From NCBI GenBank assembly GCA_030529305.1, contig JAUMXD010000009.1:1-28548 (forward strand): 28,548 nt of DNA, written 5' to 3'. Both the position numbers and the translations under genes were made by a program. This document shows positions 24,574-28,548 of the stretch, piece by piece (within the stretch, counting starts at the first letter, position 1; each line of letters starts with the position of its first letter). This DNA is from Allobrachymonas sp. (lineage in GTDB: Bacteria; Pseudomonadota; Gammaproteobacteria; Burkholderiales; Burkholderiaceae). The notes below the pieces were generated by a model, which worked only from the letters and a program-made list of their open reading frames with translations, searched no databases and had not been told where the DNA came from.

Positions 24574-25950
24574 ATGGAAGCGTTTCACGATTTATTCAAA
24601 AGGGTAGGCGATTGGGTCTGGGGGCCGGTGATGCTGGTTCTGCTCGTGGGCACGGGTGTGTTGCTCACCATCATGCTCAAGGGCCTGCAATTCAGCATGC
24701 TGTGGTATGCGCTCAAACAGGCCTTTTTGCCGCACGCAAAAAAAGCTGACGGCAGCGAGCACGAAGGCGACATCTCTCAATTCGGCGCCTTGATGACGGC
24801 ACTCTCAGCCACCATTGGTACCGGCAATATTGCGGGCGTGGCCACGGCCGTGGCCTCTGGCGGGCCGGGCGCGGTGTTCTGGATGTGGGTCACTGCCATT
24901 TTCGGCATGGCCACCAAATACGGCGAAGGCGTGCTGGCGGTGAAATACCGCATCCTCAACAAACGGGGCCAAATGTCGGGCGGCCCCATGTATTACATCG
25001 AGCACGGCCTGGGCAGCAAATGGAAGTGGATGGCCTATGCCTTTGCCCTGTTTGGCGCTGTTGCCTCTTTCGGCATTGGCAGCTCGGTGCAATCCAACTC
25101 GGTGGCGCAGGCCATTCAAAGCAGCTTTTCAATCAATCCCGTTTACACCGGCGTGGCGCTCACGCTACTGACGGCCATCGTGGTGCTGGGCGGCATTCGC
25201 AGCATTGCCACGGCTTCGTCCCTCATCGTGCCGGTGATGGCGATCTTTTACGTGCTGGGCGGCTTGGGAATCATTTTGCTGAATCTGCCGCTGGTGCTGC
25301 CTGCCGTGAAGCTGATTCTGGGCGATGCCTTCACCGGCCAGGCCATTGCAGGCGGGGCCATCGGCACGGTGATTCGCTACGGCGTGGCGCGCGGCGTGTT
25401 TTCCAACGAGGCGGGCATGGGCTCGGCCCCCATTGCCGCGGCGGCTGCCAAAACCGACCACCCCGTGCGCCAGGCCTTGGTTTCGATGACGGGCACCTTT
25501 CTTGACACCATCATCGTTTGCTCCATAACTGGCATCGTGCTGGTCATGGGCATGCTGGGCGCGGGCGGTGAATTCGTCAAGCCGGAACTGAGCGGAGCGG
25601 CGCTCACCAGCGACACTTTCCAACGGCTGCTGCCTGGCCCCGGCGGTTGGGTGGTGACCATCGGCCTGATCTTTTTTGCCTACTCCACCATCCTTGGCTG
25701 GTGCTATTACGGCGAAAAATGCGCAGCCTATGTGTTTGGCTACGGCTTTACCGGCGTGTACCGCGTGATCTATGTCGCCAGCGTGATGCTGGGCACGGTC
25801 GTCAGCCTCGATCTGGTCTGGCTCGCCGCCGATACCTTCAACGGCCTGATGGCCATTCCCAACCTGATCGCACTGGTGCTGCTTTCTGGCGTGATCGTGA
25901 AAGAAACCCGCGATTTCAAGGCCAAGCGCCAGAACGGCGAGCTGCCGTGA
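24574..25950 (+). CDS. Sodium:alanine/glycine symporter (AGCS family)
   Basis: A 458-residue Na+-coupled amino-acid symporter of the AGCS family (AlsT/DagA/CycA-unrelated group), importing alanine or glycine. Hallmark sequences are intact: MTALSATIGTGNIAGVATAV followed by GGPGAVFWMWVTAIFGMATKYGE, YRILNKRGQMSGGPMYYIE, GVARGVFSNEAGMGSAPIAA and KTDHPVRQALVSM, with about ten to eleven membrane helices. Length is typical (440-480). Start: ATG 24574 after AGAGGG. No terminator stands between it and the nitroreductase gene about 100 nt downstream. Confidence 0.94.
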   Translation: MEAFHDLFKRVGDWVWGPVMLVLLVGTGVLLTIMLKGLQFSMLWYALKQAFLPHAKKADGSEHEGDISQFGALMTALSATIGTGNIAGVATAVASGGPGAVFWMWVTAIFGMATKYGEGVLAVKYRILNKRGQMSGGPMYYIEHGLGSKWKWMAYAFALFGAVASFGIGSSVQSNSVAQAIQSSFSINPVYTGVALTLLTAIVVLGGIRSIATASSLIVPVMAIFYVLGGLGIILLNLPLVLPAVKLILGDAFTGQAIAGGAIGTVIRYGVARGVFSNEAGMGSAPIAAAAAKTDHPVRQALVSMTGTFLDTIIVCSITGIVLVMGMLGAGGEFVKPELSGAALTSDTFQRLLPGPGGWVVTIGLIFFAYSTILGWCYYGEKCAAYVFGYGFTGVYRVIYVASVMLGTVVSLDLVWLAADTFNGLMAIPNLIALVLLSGVIVKETRDFKAKRQNGELP

Positions 25951-26053
25951 TGGCTGCGCGCAACCGTTTGTTTATCATCAAGCGATGAGCCATTGGGCCA
26001 AGGTGCGTTGCCTTGGCCCATTCACATGCACCAACAGAGAAAGCAAGCAGAGG

Positions 26054-26716
26054 ATGACACCCATCAGCAAGCAGCAAGTGCTGGATGCCTTTCATTTCCG
26101 CGCAGCCACGCGCGCCTACGATCCGGCCAAAAAAATCAGCGACGACGACTTCAACTACATCCTGGAACTGGCGCGGCTTTCGCCCAGCTCGGTGGGGGCT
26201 GAGCCGTGGCAGTTGCTGGTGATACAAAACAGCGCCTTGCGCCAGGCGCTCAAACCCGTGAGCTGGGGCATGGCCACGCAGGTGGACGACGCCAGCCATC
26301 TGGTTGTGCTGCTGGCCAAGAAAAACGCCCGCTACGACTCGGACTTTTTCCGCGAGGTGATGGCCCGCCGCGGGCTGGAGGGCGAAAAGGCCGAGCAGGC
26401 GCTGGCACGTTATCAGCAGTTCCAGAGCCAGGATGCCAATGTGCTCGAAAGCGAACGCACCCTGTTCGACTGGGCGTGCAAGCAAACCTATATCGCCTTG
26501 GCCAACATGATGACGGGCGCAGCGCTCATCGGCATCGACTCCTGCCCGGTCGAGGGCTTCAGCCATGCGGCGGTGGAGCGCATTCTGGCCGAGGCAGGCC
26601 TGTTCGATCTGGCTGAGTGGGGCGTTTCGGTGATGGTGACCTTTGGCTACCGCGCCAAAGAACCGCGACCAAAAGTGCGCAAGCCGTTGGATGAGATCGT
26701 GCGCTGGGTGAAGTAA
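26054..26716 (+). CDS. Nitroreductase family NAD(P)H-dependent flavoprotein
   Basis: A 220-residue FMN oxidoreductase of the nitroreductase superfamily (NfsB/MhqN/YodC-like). Seen: FHFRAATRAYDPAKKISDDDF at the N terminus (FMN phosphate-binding Arg/Ser region), LSPSSVGAEPWQLLVI, then the helical middle and the MMTGAALIGIDSCPVEGF and GVSVMVTFGYRAKEPRPKVRKP ends typical of this group. Such enzymes reduce quinones, nitroaromatics or aldehydes; the natural substrate is unknown. Start: ATG 26054 gives the family N terminus, but AGAGG directly abuts it; an in-frame ATG at 25985 would add 23 unconserved residues. It converges on the AraC/GyrI gene, with a shared terminator between. Confidence 0.9.
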   Translation: MTPISKQQVLDAFHFRAATRAYDPAKKISDDDFNYILELARLSPSSVGAEPWQLLVIQNSALRQALKPVSWGMATQVDDASHLVVLLAKKNARYDSDFFREVMARRGLEGEKAEQALARYQQFQSQDANVLESERTLFDWACKQTYIALANMMTGAALIGIDSCPVEGFSHAAVERILAEAGLFDLAEWGVSVMVTFGYRAKEPRPKVRKPLDEIVRWVK

Positions 26717-26874
26717 TTGAAGTCATCAAGCCGTATCGCTGCGTTATCTGGCTAGGTGCAATTGCCTGCTGGGCGTGGTTGCCAAGGGTTTGCATTTATC
26801 TTTGCGGTACTAAGATGGCAGAAGCGTGCCATGAAGAAGCGATAGCGATAGGCAAAACGAAGCGCCATGAAACG

Positions 26875-26903
26875 AAAAACCCGCCCAATCTGGGCGGGGT
26901 TTC
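26875..26903. terminator. Bidirectional terminator between nitroreductase and AraC genes
   Basis: CCCGCCCA (26880-26887) pairs with TGGGCGGG (26891-26898) around a 3-nt loop, flanked by an A-run on the left and GTTT then a T-run on the right, with one bulged G. It fits convergent transcripts; the T-tract is better on the minus strand. Confidence 0.7.
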
Positions 26904-26975
26904 GCTTTTTACGCCGTGTGTATCGGCGAGCACAGCCAAAAGCTGCTGAAGCATTCCAGAACATTCCATAAGTTT

Positions 26976-27896
26976 TCAAACGCGGATGGCCGTGCAAAAA
27001 CTCACATCTGCCTCGCCCGTGGCCGCGTCGTAGCGATGGTAATGCGCGAAACTGGGGCGGGTGTCGTCAATTTCCAGGCGTGCGGCGATGATGGCGGCAA
27101 TGGCTTCTTGCCAATACTGGCGGTATTGCTCGGGCGCCGTCACGGTGCGGCGCAGGGTAGCGTAGCTGCCGCCGGGCAGTTGCCGTTTTTCAATGTTGCC
27201 TTCTACCGGTACGCTGTCTGCCACCTCATCGGGCAGGGTGATGGCGATATCGGTGCGGCATTTTTCTGCGGGTGTGGTTTCTGGGTTATCGAGGTAAAGA
27301 GACAAGCATTCGCCAACGGGCAGGCCATGTGCTCCTGCCCATTGGGAAAGAGTCTGTCTGCCGTTCTTGCAGCCTTGGCCGTAAGGGCCGGTCACGCGGA
27401 TATAGGCGATGGTGCATGGAGCAAGGCGTTCGGTTTTCATGGGGCTCTCCTGTTGGGTTGAGGAGGCTTCATGATGCGGATTTGTTGAGGCGTTGACGTG
27501 TCCGCTTTTGTGCAGCAGGTGTCCGATCTTGCTGTTGTGCATGGTGCGGATGATGCTTTCCAGATCGGTGCAGGCGCGAATCTCGCTGGGTGGTACGCCA
27601 AAGTGCTGACGAAACGCCTTGGCCAGTGCTTGCGAGGACGAAAAGCCGTACTCCAGTGCCAGCGCGGTGATGTGGGCGTTGTCGTCGTAAAACAGCTGCC
27701 GGGCCACAGCCTCCAACCGCAGTCGGCGCAAATAGGCAGGGGGCGTTTCGCCGGTGACGGCCTTGAAGATGCGGTGAAAGTGGTGGGGCGAAAAAGCCGC
27801 CAGGCGCGCCATTTCATGCAGATCAATCGGCTCGGCGTAGTGTTGCTCCAAGTGGCGGATGACAGGCCGCAAGCGGCGGTGGTAGTCGGTCTTCAT
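26976..27896 (-). CDS. AraC-family regulator with GyrI-like ligand-binding domain
   Basis: A 306-residue transcription regulator. Residues about 1-110 hold the AraC DNA-binding domain with two helix-turn-helices (PIDLHEMARLAAFSPHHFHR and ITALALEYGFSSSQALAKAF), the conserved AraC order. A hydrophilic linker (about 115-150) joins a GyrI-like/BmrR effector-binding domain at about 153-306 (TIAYIRVTGPYG, ECLSLYLDNPETTP and a late RPSFAHYHR region), as in Rob-like regulators that sense hydrophobic drugs or solutes. ATG 27896 is taken because family homology starts there; the frame is open to 28010. An AGGAG at 27447-27451, 6 nt before an in-frame ATG at 27440, could also give the ligand domain alone. 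Confidence 0.9.
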   Translation of the reverse strand: MKTDYHRRLRPVIRHLEQHYAEPIDLHEMARLAAFSPHHFHRIFKAVTGETPPAYLRRLRLEAVARQLFYDDNAHITALALEYGFSSSQALAKAFRQHFGVPPSEIRACTDLESIIRTMHNSKIGHLLHKSGHVNASTNPHHEASSTQQESPMKTERLAPCTIAYIRVTGPYGQGCKNGRQTLSQWAGAHGLPVGECLSLYLDNPETTPAEKCRTDIAITLPDEVADSVPVEGNIEKRQLPGGSYATLRRTVTAPEQYRQYWQEAIAAIIAARLEIDDTRPSFAHYHRYDAATGEADVSFCTAIRV

Positions 27897-27955
27897 GTTT
27901 TCGCGATAAGCCCTCGGTAGGCAGATGGCAGCAGCTGGATAAGCATCAGCTGTGA

Positions 27956-28058
27956 CTGAACCAATTGCCATCTTGCACCAGTTTTTGCCGGCTATGCGCA
28001 TTCTGAGCACAGTTATGGAAATCCGCGCAGCTAGGCGGTGTATAGAAGATTGGTTCAG
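27956..28058. repeat. 10-bp inverted repeats flanking the AraC upstream region
   Basis: CTGAACCAAT at 27956-27965 and its exact complement ATTGGTTCAG at 28049-28058, 83 nt apart, bracket the region upstream of the AraC/GyrI gene and just past the ABC ATPase stop. They may be a pair of operator half-sites or two arms of a structure; chance cannot be excluded. Confidence 0.35.
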
Positions 28059-28061
28059 AAT

Positions 28062-28548
28062 TTACATGAAGGCATGTTGGCTGGCAGCCAGCAATTGCCG
28101 GGTGTACGGGTGCTTCGGCTGCTGCAACACTTGTGCCGTGGGGCCGTACTCCACCATTTCGCCGCGATAGAGCACGCATACCTGCTCGCACAAATGCTGT
28201 ACCACGGCCAAATCGTGGCTGATGAGCACGAGGCTGATGCCCTGCGCTTGCAGCGATTGCAGCAGGTTCAGCACTTGGGCTTGCACCGATACGTCCAGTG
28301 CGCTCACGGGTTCGTCGGCCACGATGAGTTGCGGGCGGCTGATGAGGGCGCGCGCGATGGCGATGCGCTGGCGCTGCCCGCCGGAAAATTCGTGCGGGTA
28401 GGCATCCAGATCACTGGTCTGCAAGCCCACGGCTTGCAAGGCTTCTGCGGCACGCGCTTGCAGCGTGTGGGCATCCAGGCCCGATTGGTGCAACGGTTCG
28501 CTCACGATGCGGCCGATGCGCTGGCGTGGGTCGAGCGAGCCGTAGGGG
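28062..28548 (-). CDS. ABC transporter ATP-binding protein (oligopeptide/dipeptide type), C-terminal part
   Basis: The last about 162 codons of an ABC ATPase; the gene continues beyond the window's right edge, so the N terminus with Walker A is not seen. Visible: YGSLDPRQRIGRI (a loop typical of Opp/Dpp ATPases), signature FSGGQRQRIAIARAL, Walker B LIVADEPVSALDVS, the D-loop, the switch His in LISHDLAVVQHLC, and the peptide-importer C-terminal motif PKHPYTRQLLAAS. The short ending resembles the last domain of fused YejF/GsiA-type ATPases as well as single DppF/OppF proteins; which it is cannot be decided here. It energises peptide or related solute import at the inner membrane. Confidence 0.9.
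   Translation of the reverse strand, partial: PYGSLDPRQRIGRIVSEPLHQSGLDAHTLQARAAEALQAVGLQTSDLDAYPHEFSGGQRQRIAIARALISRPQLIVADEPVSALDVSVQAQVLNLLQSLQAQGISLVLISHDLAVVQHLCEQVCVLYRGEMVEYGPTAQVLQQPKHPYTRQLLAASQHAFM

Overview
The window looks like chromosomal DNA of a betaproteobacterium, most likely order Burkholderiales. This is inferred from a moderately high GC content with GC-rich third codon positions, from the style of the housekeeping genes (uppP, suhB, ppiD, a CCA-encoding tRNA-His, DUF389, DUF4136 and DUF2238 proteins), and from the local gene mix. No 16S or other definitive marker is present, so genus and species cannot be given.

Region 1 (1-about 4300) is the broken edge of a Mu-like prophage. 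It holds the 3' end of a DNA methyltransferase gene on the minus strand fused at a sharp junction (about 262) to the 3' end of a Mu gp28-type terminase gene on the plus strand. An intact portal gene (gp29/DUF935), a MuF minor head protein with a toxin-like C-terminal domain, a tiny ATGA-coupled ORF and a gpG virion morphogenesis gene follow. The capsid protease, major head and tail genes that normally come next are missing, and a strong bidirectional terminator at 4119-4146 separates the remnant from host DNA.

Region 2 (4300-13110) carries envelope and metabolic genes: uppP (undecaprenyl-diphosphate phosphatase), a DUF4136 lipoprotein and suhB. An unusually AT-rich intergenic island follows. 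Then comes a same-strand cluster of a small membrane-anchored protein, a sensor-kinase-like protein without its phosphoacceptor histidine, a DASS/SLC13 anion permease with a long N-terminal extension, and a glycerate kinase, closed by a terminator. No response regulator lies in or next to this cluster. It is the best candidate in the window for an undescribed signalling and transport module.

Region 3 (13110-19100) has two minus-strand genes (a CsbD-like stress protein and a DUF2238 membrane protein), an overlapping K+ uptake pair (KtrB/TrkH-type channel and single-RCK KtrA/TrkA-type subunit), the periplasmic folding factor ppiD, and a tRNA-His with its own promoter and terminator.

Region 4 (19100-28548) holds a DUF389 membrane protein, a ClC-type chloride/proton exchanger, an ATGA-coupled pyrK-pyrD pair encoding a class 1B (NAD-dependent, iron-sulfur) dihydroorotate dehydrogenase, an AGCS sodium:amino-acid symporter, a nitroreductase-family flavoprotein and, on the minus strand, an AraC/GyrI-like regulator with a convincing internal ribosome binding site. 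The window ends inside the ATPase gene of an oligopeptide-type ABC importer. No CRISPR array, rRNA or intact insertion sequence was seen.
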